Assembly: GCA_949825045.1 (NCBI GenBank)
Contig: OX463809.1
Span: forward strand, 957,501-1,021,500
DNA length: 64,000 nt
DNA from: Argyresthia goedartella
Lineage: Eukaryota; Arthropoda; Insecta; Lepidoptera; Argyresthiidae
Direction: 5' to 3'
The notes below the pieces were generated by a model. The model was not told the DNA's origin, did no database searches, and worked only from the letters and a program-made list of their open reading frames with translations. The position numbers and the translations under genes are program-made. Below are positions 10,883 through 21,063 of this stretch, in pieces. Position 1 is the stretch's first letter, and every line of letters starts with the position of its first letter.

Positions 10883-11203
10883 TTAGGATAACTTGTTTAA
10901 ATCACGGGTACCGCTAACAACGAAAGCATGAGTGGAGTCGTTTTTGCGTACGTGGATCTTCGAAAATTTTACCCAGACGTATTGATAGTTCCTTTCCTTG
11001 GCAAGGGCTTTCGTCTTAGTGAGGAGCTTCTTTGAGTCGGGTGATAGATGGTCGTTGACGAAGACTCTGCTTGTGACATCTTTGAAGCCCAGCTCAGCAG
11101 CAGTAATCTTCCTGGCACGCGCACTAGCTACGAACTCTTCCTTTATGTAGCGATTTAAGACGCTCACTACTATAGATTTTTCTTTCGAGTTGTACACCGG
11201 CAC
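10883..11203 (-). CDS. LINE ORF1 C-terminal fragment with a Baculo_FP (FP25K)-like domain
   Basis: The frame ends 555 nt upstream of ORF2 on the same strand. It reads KSIVVSVLNRYIKEEF, ASARARKITAAELGF and, near its end, YQYVWVKFSKIHVRK. This pattern (basic Ala/Arg stretch, ITAAELGF, Y-x-YVW-x-K...I-x-VRK) resembles the Baculo_FP domain carried by ORF1 of many insect LINEs. ORF1 proteins of this sort package element RNA. The frame is open without a start codon up to about 11245, so the N-terminal half is missing and the nominal first codon at 11203 is a GTG inside the domain. Confidence 0.7.
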   Translation of the reverse strand: MPVYNSKEKSIVVSVLNRYIKEEFVASARARKITAAELGFKDVTSRVFVNDHLSPDSKKLLTKTKALAKERNYQYVWVKFSKIHVRKNDSTHAFVVSGTRDLNKLS

Positions 11204-11339
11204 CCGGGATAAATAATTGATTGAGGTCTTCGGAAACTGGTAACCTTGTGTTTAACTAATACAAATATTACGATATGAATTATCATAAATAATATGCAGA
11301 AATAAATTATTACAATATTATTAACAGCGAATTCTGTTT

Positions 11340-11923
11340 TGGGTTAGATTAACCCTATGTCTTGTCATTTATGTAATCTTGAACATTGTAATATCCTTTT
11401 TAGACAAAGTCGTTTTAGATGGTTTTTAAATTGCTCAAATAACAATTTCAAAATCTCCAGAGGTATCTTGTTGTAGATAATGACTGACCATTGAAAGAAT
11501 TGCTAACTTTAGCGAGTCTTAACCGGGGCGCAACTAGTCTGTGATTATTACTTGGGTTAACATTACAGCTTTCGCTTATTTTGGAAAATGTTGTAATGAT
11601 CTTGCGCGCATACATTCTAGTAAGTTTGACAATTTCTTCAAAAAGTTATGCATTTTAAATTATAAATTGCTCAAGCATCCCTTTACTGTTATATAAAGAT
11701 TGTTTAAATATCCGCTGCTTTCCCCCACAACAGAATAGAACAAGGCACTAGGAAATTAACTAAAATAGACTAGCCGTGCTGTAGCCATATCCGTGATTTG
11801 CTTGATGTTCCTAACAGGGTAAGCCGCAGAACTCTATCTACCAGCAAATTTTTCTATGTGGGGTCCCAACTGTAGTTTGCTATCAATTCCCCAAGAAACT
11901 TTGTATCATTTACTTATTCTAAC
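11340..11923 (-). pseudogene. Decayed Jockey-like LINE, downstream half, cut by BEL-1
   Basis: The minus strand carries RT thumb and C-terminal remnants: a FLG-like stretch before SWDPT, then MATARLVYFS, LLWGKAADI, RLAKVSNSF and KGYYNVQDYIND, broken by many stops and shifts. These align with LINE-3 (TARLVYFSYFHSLMTYGILL, LHKISNSYTLLQYYYN). The upstream half continues at 26802-27010 beyond BEL-1, so BEL-1 inserted between them at GTGTC. Confidence 0.75.
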
Positions 11924-11928
11924 GTGTC
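11924..11928. repeat. BEL-1 target-site duplication, left (GTGTC)
   Basis: GTGTC directly precedes the TG of the left LTR and recurs directly after the CA of the right LTR (26797-26801). Five bp is usual for BEL/Pao. Confidence 0.9.
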
Positions 11929-12471
11929 TGTTCAGGCTTCTCAGCACCTAATGACCTCGTAGGGGCCCATCAGCTACGAGGTAGCGTAGCGATCAGTTGC
12001 CAAGAAGTGTGAACGTCGGCGATTCACCGAGTTAATGTAAATGGAGTCGATCTAACCTGGTCTGTGCTTCGGTCCCGTCAACCTCCTGTCTCTCTGCAAG
12101 GCCCGGGTGCACCCTAGGCTCTTCTTGGTAGACAGGTTCTTCAGCCAACCAGGTATGACTGGCAGGCCAGCTTCGATGAGCACAGTGTTCCAACACAGGT
12201 TATGTTACGTGGGAAAAACCAATCGGCCACGTAAATGCGAACTTTATCTGGTTCGGGGAACCACAACACACTCAGCTATATAGACAATCCTGAGGGAAAC
12301 CCGAATACATTCTAGATGGCTTGCGATTTAATTTCAATACCCTAATTAATACGCGTTACATTGCGAGGGCTTTCGTCTGTCAGTTGTCAAAAACTGCTAG
12401 GTTGGCAGCAACGTCAAATTCAAAATGGCCGTTCAGAAACCATCGATCGAATATCGATTCGGAATCGAACA
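11929..12471 (-). repeat. BEL-1 3' LTR
   Basis: On the top strand it begins TGTTCAGGCTTCTCAGCACC and ends CGGAATCGAACA. Compared with the 5' LTR it has one T/C change near 12051, one near 12314, and lacks 15 bp of a CCTAA repeat near 12345. Immediately inside lies a G-rich stretch on the minus strand (GGGCGGGTGAT), a polypurine-tract candidate. Confidence 0.92.
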
Positions 12472-12503
12472 ATCACCCGCCCGGACAGGCACCCACCTGT
12501 CCC

Positions 12504-14002
12504 TTAATCTACGGGCAGCCGAGACAACGTTGCTACCGCTCGTTTTAGAACCGAGCCTCCTACTAGAACCTCTGCAGACCGGGGGGTCCCGTCCTTGCCA
12601 GGGAACAAGTTAACAATGCGCCCCCTGCGCCAACGTAGTGGCGGTAGGTTAGCATCCTTAACCAGAACGAGGTCACCAACACTAGGGGGGCTGGTTTTGT
12701 CAGTCCACTTAAGGCGCTGTTGTAAGATATGCAGATACTCGAGCGACCAACGCTTCCAGAAATTCTGAGTAAACTGTTGCAACATCTGATACCTTGACAA
12801 CCGATACAATTTCACTCCCTCGAAGGGGTGCTCGGGCAACGCGTTAAGTGGCTGTCCTATCAAGAAATGGCCTGGGGTCAGAGCCTCCAGGTCATTTGGA
12901 TCCGAGCTGAGCGGACACAACGGTCGCGAATTGAGAACGGCCTCGATCTTACAAAACAATGTCGCGAGCTCCTCAAAAGTCAGCGCGGTCTGACCTACTA
13001 TACGCCCCAAGTGCGTCTTAGCTGACTTAACTACGGCCTCAAAAATCCCACCCCAGTGGGGGCAAATCGGTGGGCTGAAGGTCCACTGTATACCCCGACG
13101 GGAGAGGGCCGTTCCAATATCCACTTTATTTACATTCAAAAAGTTGACTATCTCTCGTAAGTATCGTTCCGCACCGATGTAGTTAGTGCCCTTATCAGAG
13201 CGGATCAAAGTTGGAAGTCCCCTTCGAGAAACAAACCTATCCAAACAAGCAATGAAAGCCTCTGTCGAGAGATCAGCAACGAGCTCGAGATGTACCGCCT
13301 TGGTGGAGCTGTGGGGCCAGTCCGATTCTCTCTTGGCAAGCCAGGGTGGTCCCCACCACAAATGGTGTCTAACGAGTTCAGGAGCCCGACATCCCCTGGA
13401 TGCACAATCAGACGGGTTCAATTCTCCTGGTACATGTCTCCAGGTCAGTGGGACCTCAGACGACACAATCAGACACGGTTCGCAACAAAAACCTCTAAGT
13501 TATGGACCGAAGCCTTCAGCCAGCACAAAACAATCTGGCTGTCCGTCCACGCGTACACCGTATCCTCCAAAACCACTGACCCACGCAACACTGTTAGAGT
13601 GTGATTCAAAAGTTTGGTCAAAAGAGCAGCCCCGGACAGTTCCAGTTTTGGAATCGTCATCCTTGTCCGAATAGGCGCTACCTTGCTTTTTGCCAAAACC
13701 AAACGCACGTCGACCTCCCCGGTGGAGGTGACGGTTCGCAAATAAACCGCTGCCGCAAACCCTCGTTCAGAGGCATCACAAAACCCGTGAAGGGTTGCCC
13801 TGTAATCCCCAGCAGGGACCAATTTCCTCGGCAGCGATACATTATTTATGAGGCCCAACCATTTTGCTAAATCATTCGATACAATGCAGCCCTGAGCTCC
13901 AGAATCTAAAAGGGCGCGAACGTATGTTGGGTTGCCCGCCAAATCCCAAACAAGCACAGAGGCGATCGGTAACACCACCGTCTCCGGTTGGGGGGCAACC
14001 AA
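12504..14002 (-). pseudogene. BEL-1 pol remnant: protease fused to RNase H-like region, then integrase
   Basis: The frame 14002-13469 starts with the aspartic protease motif ALLDSGAQGCIVSNDL. After about 60 residues it jumps to LVPAGDYRATLHGFCDASER and TIPKLELSGAALLTKLL, the RNase H-like part of BEL pol, so the whole reverse transcriptase is deleted. A frameshift near 13468 leads to frame 13466-12504 (WRHVPGELNPSDCASRG). There a second deletion joins WLAKRESDWP directly to STKAVHLELVADLSTEAF, removing the H2C2 zinc finger and the first catalytic Asp region of integrase. The remaining Asp (IRSDKGTN) and Glu (HWGGIFEAVV) and the C-terminal domain (FWKRWSLEYLHILQQRLKW) are kept. Confidence 0.85.
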
Positions 14003-14020
14003 TGGTTGGGCCGCAAATTC

Positions 14021-14893
14021 CTAGCGAGGACCCCCGGGGCCCCACTGTGCCTGTAACCGATCAGGTATGCAGCTATACGCCAGAGGGTCCCATTGTACAA
14101 ATGGCCCACGCGCCGGTTCCATTGCCACCCTACGACGCCCCCCGAAGGGGGGTGGGCGTGAATTCAACCGTGGCCGCTCCATGAGCGGGGGGGACATCAC
14201 ATGCGACCGACGAGGACGAGGCGACGAGCGGGGCGACAACTGAGGCGGCGTCCAAACCGCACCCGCATAGCTCGAAGGTGTCCCATGCCACCCGCCCGTT
14301 ACGGCCTGCTCAACACACCCAATGTGCCGCTGAGTCGGATGCTGAGTCGCAACCGAGAAGTCAGGGCCCCCCATGTGATGACCCTGAGTGCGGCCCTGCA
14401 CCCCTGGGTGGCCGCGTGCTTGTGGCCCCATTGCCCGCTGAGTCGGATGCTGAGTCGCAACCGAAAACTCAGGGCCCCCCATGTGATGACCCTGAGTGCG
14501 GCCCTGCACCCTAGTACTGCCCTGTGCACGTGGGGACGTTGGCCCCTGAGTTGCGCTCCGAGTCGCAAACGAATTCTCAGGGCCCCATGCCGTGTCACCC
14601 TGGGTGCGGCCCTGTGGACGTGGGGACGTTGGCCCCTGAGTTGCGCTCCGAGTCGCAAACGAATTCTCAGGGCCCCATGCCGTGTCACCCTGGATACGGC
14701 CCTGTGGAGGCTGTTGGCCGGACCGGTTCATGCACAACAGATTGTTGTGGGCCCCACCACAATATCCGCACATTTTTGTGCGCGTGCAGTCCCTAGCCAT
14801 GTGTGGCCCTAGGCACAGGAAACACCAGCTCCGCTGCTTGGCCATCCGGCGCCGTCCCTGAACCCTAAGTTCCCCGAACTTATTGCAATGGCA
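14021..14893 (-). pseudogene. BEL-1 gag, C-terminal part with zinc knuckles and repeats
   Basis: This is the continuation of the gag fragment at 24664-25710 beyond the ISL2EU-like insertion. The reading frame enters at 14893 (CHCNKFGEL), before the internal ATG at 14845. Two CX2CX3HX4C knuckles are visible, CFLCLGPHMARDC and CGYCGGAHNNLLC, which would bind nucleic acid. They align with CFGCMGPHPLSEC and CECCGGRHHVVLC of BEL-2 gag. Downstream is a low-complexity tail with four repeat units such as QGRTQGDTAWGPENSFATRS. It ends just upstream of the protease frame. Confidence 0.82.
14330..14703. repeat. Coding tandem repeats in BEL-1 gag
   Basis: Two repeat types sit side by side: an 87-bp period (starts near 14529 and 14616, containing ctccgagtcgcaaacgaatt) and a 108-bp period (starts near 14330 and 14438, containing ggatgctgagtcgcaaccga). 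Both are multiples of three, so copy changes keep the gag frame. BEL-2 gag lacks this expansion. Confidence 0.85.
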
Positions 14894-16319
14894 GCTATGC
14901 CCGCCTTTGCTCCCGCTTGGTGGCGCTAGCGTAGTTGGGGGTCACGTAATGATGGGCGATTGTGAATGACTCCAATATTCGAATGGTTTGATACTACTAA
15001 TATTAAGATTCGAATCCAAAGACAATCGATAACTAGTTTTCAAATTCGAATGAAATCGCTAGTTCATTCATTCACTTTGCCATACAAAATTGAGCATTAG
15101 TCTCGGACGTTACAGTCTACTTTTATTTGATATTCGTATAAGTAGTTACTGATTTGCGAACCGCTAGTTCATTAATTCAGTTTGCTATACAATTGAGAAT
15201 TTACTTGTAATTAAGGTTTACTTTTAGTTGTTGTTGTTACTTGTAGTTATAGCTATAACTACTTATTCGCGTCACTGTGTAACCATAGTAACGTGGTGGC
15301 GCCATTCTAAATCGTGTGCATGCATGCACTTTGTCACTCTCTGTCCCCTGCTACCCCCACCCCGCCAGCACACGCTAATCGTGTCCTAGAGTACAGTCGC
15401 GTAAAAAAGTTATTTAACGTCCGTCGTCGTGCGAAACCAGGTCCCGGTCGATGAAATTACGGATGAATGAGTTTAAAGACATCAGTGATTCTTAGGGTTC
15501 AGAACCGGGAAATCCCGGTCTCGAAAGTACCGGGAATTCCCGGTTCTTTTGTTAGTAAAATGGAACCGGGAAACCAAATTTGATTCCCGGTTCTTTCGGT
15601 ACTTTCGGGAATTTTATTTTTATTAAGCGATTCACACTACTATTTACTTATTTACTCTTACTTTAATTTTCCACACTTTCTACTATTCAAACATTCAAAA
15701 CTAACGTGAATAATTCAGCGTTAAAATAAATAACGCGCGAAATTAATGGTGCGCTCGATATTACCAATAACTACCTACACTCGCACGCTGTTGCTAGGAA
15801 GGAAAGTAAGTATATAGTAAGTCAAGCTTCCCCGCGCCTGCCGCGCATGCCCCGCTCGCGCGCCGCGATCTTTCGTTCACTCACTCAGTTTTCGGGTTGC
15901 ATTGCGCGCGTGTGTGATTTTGATGATAACCTCAAAGGCTTTTAGTAGATTTTGTTGTTAATTTCTGACAAAACGAGGTGAAATATTTATGAGGTATGTA
16001 TTTTTGTATGTATTATTACGTAAACATCATAATTTTAGTTAATGTTTGCGCTTTTAGTAAAATTTGTGCGGCTAAAGTTATCATTCACATTGTGTTTTAT
16101 TTGGATTATACTTACTGGATTTAATGCTTTGTTTATTTTATACTAGCTCATGCCCGCGATTTCTTTCGTCGTTCGTTGGCATACAAATAAGAAAATCTTA
16201 TTCAATAGCTTTGTAGTAATTTTGATGAAATAAGAAGCGTGTTACGCAAAGCATTGTTTTATTTACATAGGTAACCTACCTTACCTACCTACTTAATTAT
16301 TGCTTTGATTATTTTTAGT

Positions 16320-16410
16320 ACTTTTCGGGGTTTCGTACCCGAAGGATTCAAACGGAGCCCTATTGTAGTCACTCTAGTGTCCGTCTGTCTGTCTGTCCGT
16401 CTGTCAGATA
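16320..16410 (+). repeat. Fragment of the lepidopteran GGGTTCCGTACC repeat
   Basis: It has gggtttcgtacccgaaggat followed by an aacggagccctattgtag block and a CTGTCCGTCTGTC-type run, matching the start of the fuller copy at 19565. It lies in the leader of hAT-B. Confidence 0.6.
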
Positions 16411-16525
16411 GGTTTTACATCCAAATGGTTAGAGCTATAGTCTTAAAGTGTTTAAATTACATATTATGTATCTTAAATGTAAATGGAACTGTTTCGCATT
16501 TATGCATTTTGTTTTATTATAGGCG

Positions 16526-18689
16526 ATGAATTTTGAAGAACTTTCTACCAAGGCTGGCGATAAGTCGTCTGTATGGCATTACTTTCTTCGGGCTCAGGAT
16601 AAGATATCAGCTAAATGTAAGAAATGTCAGAAAATATTAAAATGTGCTGGTGGCAGTACAAGTGGACTCCAAAAGCATTTAAAAAATGTTCATCATACCA
16701 GCTTGTCAGCTGAAATGGAAAACCTCGCTAACCCAACTAGTAACGGTGGAAACACAACGACTGCGATTACTTCTACAAGTACAGAAGATGTGCCCAAAAA
16801 TAAGACCAAATTAACAGATTATTATGAATGTGATTCAAATCCTAGAATGGAGGTGATGATTTCCCGCATGACTGCTTTAAGAGGATACCCTTTTCGCCAA
16901 TTTGTAGAATGTGAGGATTTAAAAAGGCTTTTTAAAAAATCAGGTCACACATCGCCGAAATCTGTCGATACAATCCAAAGTATTGTTGTTAGAGTGGCCA
17001 TTCAAAAGAAAATCCAACTGACTAACGAGATTAAAGCACTACTTAAAGCGGGCCATAATTTTTCTATGTCATTTGACGAGTGGACATCGGTTAGAAACCG
17101 TAGATATCTGAGCTTGAATTTACACTCACGTCATTTTTCTGGAGGCAAAAACTTTAAAAATTTGGGGCTCATCAGAATCTACGGCTCCTTACCAGCTAAA
17201 AAATGCGTCGAAGAAATATGCAGCAAATTAAATGAGTTCGGAGTGTCACTGGAAAATGACATTATCGCTGAGACAACAGACGGATGCAGTATGATGAAGA
17301 AAGTCGGCAAATTTTTGTCATCCTATCACCAACTTTGTATTGCCCATGCACTCCAACTTGCAATTGCAGATGTTTTTTTACAAAAAAATGACGAATGAGA
17401 CAGAAGAAGCCGAAGAAGAAACTCAGTTCGCAATAGAAGACGACGATGACGATATTCCTTTGGCAGCACTAAGTAGACAGAGACTTCAAGTGAACATGGA
17501 ATCTTTAGATGAGAATTCGGATTCGGACTCAGACAGCGGAACCGATGGCGCCGAGTTCTTGTCTCAAAATACGTCACCAGTTTCAGAACGTCAATTTGAA
17601 CACAGAGATTTACTCTTAAAAGTCAAAAAAGTAGTTAAACTTTTCTGCAAATCTCCAACTAAAAACGATGACGTTCTGCAAAAGTACGTCATCGCTGATT
17701 TTCATAAAGAATATTCACTAACCTGTGACTCAGTAACACGTTGGAGTAGCCTCGCTTTTACGCTTGAACGATTCTTGAAGCTGCGAACTTGCATTGTTAA
17801 AGCATTAATTGATTTAAAATCCACAATAAAATTTTCAGAAGCAGATTGGGAACTAATTGGGAAGTTACACGAAGTTCTTGACATAATCAAAACCGTATTA
17901 GAAGCTTTATGTCGTCGCGATTCTACATTATTGACAGCAGATGTTGCTATCAAATTCGCATTAAAAAAAGTTGCGAATATCGAAAATAACTATGTAGCCG
18001 AAAAAATGTTCATGATGTTAAAAAAACGATACACAGAACGGCGTCTCAATGTTCCAGCTGCGACTCTGAATTACTTGCAAAATCCAGAAAGTTATTTCCT
18101 CCAACAAAATGATGAAGATTCATTAGTTTTTTCGCGGCCAAGCAGCGATGAAATGTGCAACGCAATAGTGTCATTGCTTAGTCGCACCAAATCCTCAACA
18201 ACTCCGGTATCTCAAGCTGAACCCCTACAAACCTCACAAGGTGAACAGGCGAATGAACGTGAATTTGACTCTGATGTGCTTGAAGTTCAAAACATTGCTT
18301 TGACAAAAGGCGATGAGTTAAATGCTGAGCTTGCAAAGGCTGTTAGTGAAAAACGTGTTAGATCTTCTGCTCATGAAGATCTCTTTACGAATGTTAGGAT
18401 TGAAATGGCTCTCTTTGAGAATGGAGGATATCGTGGGCGTTACTTGTCTCAGGCATATGACCATCTATTAACGATTCCGCCAACCAGTGTTGAGCCAGAA
18501 AGAGTTTTCTCTTCGGCAGGTTTGTTATGCAACAAAATAAGATCTCGTTTGAGTGACAAAAGTCTAGATGCACTGTTGTTTTTAAGGTCCTATTATAGAG
18601 AAGAGAGAGTTAAAGCTCTTAAAAAGCTAAACTTTGGTTACGCCATATTTTATGAATATGTAGGTCTCGGAAAGAGATATTATTTTTAA
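16526..18689 (+). pseudogene. hAT transposase (BED finger, hATC domain), one frameshift
   Basis: Transposase of hAT-B. The first frame (16526-17398) opens with a BED zinc finger at about residues 14-58 (VWHYFLRAQ, CKKCQKIL, LQKHLKNVHH) and contains SFDEWTS (first catalytic Asp) and ETTDGCSMMKK (second Asp) before CIAHALQLAIAD. It stops just after QKND. The second frame takes over within 17380-17400 (ETEEAEEETQ), then has the CDSVTRWSS motif and ends with the hAT dimerisation domain, including PTSVEPERVFSSAGLLCNK (catalytic Glu) and LDALLFLRSY. The two frames overlap at an A-rich stretch, so one small indel separates them. Combined length, about 710 residues, is normal for hAT transposases. 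The copy looks recently inactivated. Confidence 0.88.
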
Positions 18690-18704
18690 ATATTTTTTGG
18701 TAAA

Positions 18705-19265
18705 AAATTTAATTTTGTTTTCTTTGAAAAATGTTTAAGATATTTATAAATATTTAAGGAATCTCAGGTGACTGGCTAATTTTTACCATTTTATTGACAG
18801 TTAACACTTACTTAAGAACCTAACAAAAACACTGTGATTGATTATAGTCTGATTTATATATAATAACTTACTACTAGGTATGAGAATAGAAAATAGTTTA
18901 ATTTTGTTGCTTTTGAAAAATGTTTAAGATAATTCTAAATGTTTAAGGAATTTAAAATGACTACCTAATTTTGACCATTTTATTGACAGTAAATACTTAA
19001 GATCCTAAGAATAACACTGTGATTGACAATAGTCTGATTTATATATAATTACTTACTACTAGGTATGAGAATAGAAAATAGTTTAATTTTGTATTCTTTA
19101 AAAATGTTTAAGATAATTCTAAATGTTAAGGAATCTAAGATGACTGCCTTATTTTTACCCTTTAATTGACAGTAAATACTTACTTTAGTACCTAACAATA
19201 ACATAACACTATGATTAATTATAGTCTGATTTATATATAATTACCTACTACTAGGTATGAGAACA
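18705..19265. repeat. Three tandem copies of a ~186-bp unit in the hAT-B 3' region
   Basis: Units begin near 18708, 18894 and 19079 with 'tttaattttgt', each continuing with aaaatgtttaagat, ttttattgacagt, acactgtgattga and ctgatttatatataat. They follow the transposase stop and precede the 3' subterminal motifs. Confidence 0.85.
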
Positions 19266-19564
19266 GAAAATAGAAGAAAAAATTTCGAATTAAAGTTACT
19301 TGAATACAGAATTTTAGTTTACTTTTGAAGCATAACCCTTGTTTGTTTTCTATGACAAAAACTAGCAAGAACCGAAAATACCGAAAAAACCGGGAAATCC
19401 CGGTTCCGTAATACAAAAGTACCGAAATTCCCGGTTCTCAAAAAGAATACAGGTTCCGAAAACACTAGTGATTCTGAATCGGGTTTTTCTACTGACACGG
19501 GAAAGGGTTTCGCAACTCCTGGCCCAAATTTTGCTCCCATCGCACCATGTAGAAATGAAATCCT

Positions 19565-19955
19565 TTTTAGGGTTCCGTACCCGAAGGGTTCCAAACGGGA
19601 CCCTATTACTAAGACTTCGCTGTCCGTCCGTCCGTCCTTCCGTCTGTCTCAAGAACCTAACTAGCTAGAGAGTTGAAATTTTCACAGATTATGTATTTCT
19701 GTTGCCGCTATAACATCAAATACTAAAAAACAGGATAAAATTAATATTTAAGGGGGCTCCCATACAACAATACCACATACAAACTTATAGATGCACCTGG
19801 TTACGTACATGGAGTGTGAAAGTAACCGCACCAATAACTTTGTAAACAATATTTTGCTGTGTAAAATCCAAACTATTCACTCCACACCATCGCTTCCATT
19901 GAACGGTGGTACGGAACCCTTCGTGCGCGATTTAGACTCGCACTTGACCGGTTTT
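19565..19955 (+). repeat. Lepidopteran interspersed repeat, near full length
   Basis: It starts with agggttccgtacccgaaggg and ends with ggtacggaacccttcgtgcg followed by gactcgcacttgaccggttt. The 12-mer gggttccgtacc (19570-19581) is the exact inverted partner of ggtacggaaccc (19908-19919). Internal marker: gcaccaataactttgtaaac. Pieces recur at 16320, 37790 (reverse) and 51040 (reverse). It lies in hAT-A, right of hAT-B, and is non-coding. Confidence 0.7.
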
Positions 19956-20164
19956 TTATGTTTACTTTGAAACTTTTATATTTTAGATTGACTTCATATC
20001 TGGATGTTTGTTATTATTTCGAAAAAAAAAAATCAATTCCAGCTACGAATATTTTGGTGGGCATCTGATGAGGAACTGATATTTTATTGACGTGACAGAT
20101 CTACTATTTAGTTGACAAATATATTATTTAGGGGATCACAGTTAGGAACTTCGCGGGAAATCGC

Positions 20165-20465
20165 GTTAACTGTGAGCTCTGTGGTCTTATGCATTTCACA
20201 CTTGCTTCTCACAAAGGAAATGCAGGTTCGAATCGTGACCATGTAACAATGAGATAATTAATCTATCTTAAGTATATAATACGTTCTAACGGTGATGGAA
20301 AAACATCATGAGGAAACCTTCATTACTCCATAGCTGCGGCGATGGGCTAGCCCCCTATAACGCAAAATGGAGTATTGAATAATTGGCTCAAAGTGAGCAC
20401 AATTGTGCCTCTGCCCCCCATATGGGAAAAGGCGTGACGCTATATTATGTTATCGCGTTAACACT
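20165..20465 (+). repeat. tRNA-headed SINE, copy 2
   Basis: Box B-like GGTTCGAATCG near 20225, body marker gcgatgggctagccccctat, and the 3' part with aaaaggcgtgacgctatatt. It lies within hAT-A. Confidence 0.75.
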
Positions 20466-21063
20466 TTTGTCTAACATTATACTGCGCAGATTATTAAATA
20501 TAGCAATCTACTGTTACCTTGCGCGTAGCGCGTCGCGTCGAACATACAACGGCACAAAATGGCGGGAACGGAAGAAGTTAACGCCAATATGTTTGTTTAT
20601 GATTCATTCTCACTTACACATGTTTCGTTTAAATATCTTTCTATTCACTCGTACAAGTAAAAGATAACAACTAGCTTTCAATCAAAATAGTTTTTTATTG
20701 GGGCGCAATAAAGACTAGGAAAATTCGAATACAAACTAGTAACTTGTAATATTTATAAAGTTGGTTAACTGATTGAATTTACCACACGAAATTGAAACGT
20801 TTTTCTATGTAAAATACTCTGAATAGAGTTTACAAAACATAGAGAACTAATAATGAAATTTTTATTATAAGGAATAAAACGATGCTCGATTATCGATTGT
20901 TCTAATTCGATTGATGAAGTTATTCGAATAATTTGAATAAAAGCTACAATCGATAACTTTATCGATTGTTATTCACAATCGCCCATCTTTAGGGTCACGT
21001 CAATTTGACAGCTCATAGTGAGAGTATGGTGTTTTGTTGATAATTTTAATTATTTTGCGAAAA

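Larger units (their letters stand above)
7196..11245 (-). mobile_element. LINE-1: Jockey-like non-LTR retrotransposon, 5' truncated
   Basis: Minus-strand element with the C-terminal part of ORF1 (10883-11203), a spacer and a complete ORF2 (7424-10327). The 3' UTR ends near 7196-7240 with AATAAA followed by an AAAC-rich tail (aaacaaacaaagtaaacaaa). The 5' truncation falls within ORF1 near 11245. I could not define a target duplication. Confidence 0.8.
15493..19467 (+). mobile_element. hAT-B: hAT transposon with a BED-type transposase gene
   Basis: It is flanked by perfect 8-bp repeats GTGATTCT (15485-15492 and 19468-19475). The ends are short inverted repeats: left TAGGGTTCAGAACCGGG, right (minus strand) TAGTGTTTTCGGAACCTG. 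Subterminal blocks at both ends repeat self-complementary ACCGGGAAATCCCGGT-like motifs, likely transposase binding sites. The 3975-bp element carries a frameshifted transposase (16526-18689), a long leader and a 3' tandem repeat. Confidence 0.92.
14947..20991. mobile_element. hAT-A: non-autonomous hAT-type transposon
   Basis: Terminal inverted repeats match at 22 of 24 positions: left TAATGATGGGCGATTGTGAA, right (minus strand) TAAAGATGGGCGATTGTGAA. Perfect 8-bp direct repeats GGGTCACG flank it (14939-14946 and 20992-20999), as hAT transposases make. Inside lie hAT-B, a lepidopteran repeat and a SINE. Without these about 1.3 kb of AT-rich sequence remains, with ATCGATT/AATCGAT motifs near both ends and no transposase ORF. 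Confidence 0.88.

Noticed and set aside
14201..14812. 203-codon plus-strand ORF and 14299-14688 minus-strand ORF
   Set aside because: Both are shadows of the GC-rich tandem repeats within BEL-1 gag; repeats whose lengths are multiples of three keep several frames open.
20383..20667. 94-codon ORF in hAT-A
   Set aside because: It starts inside a SINE and has no transposase motif.
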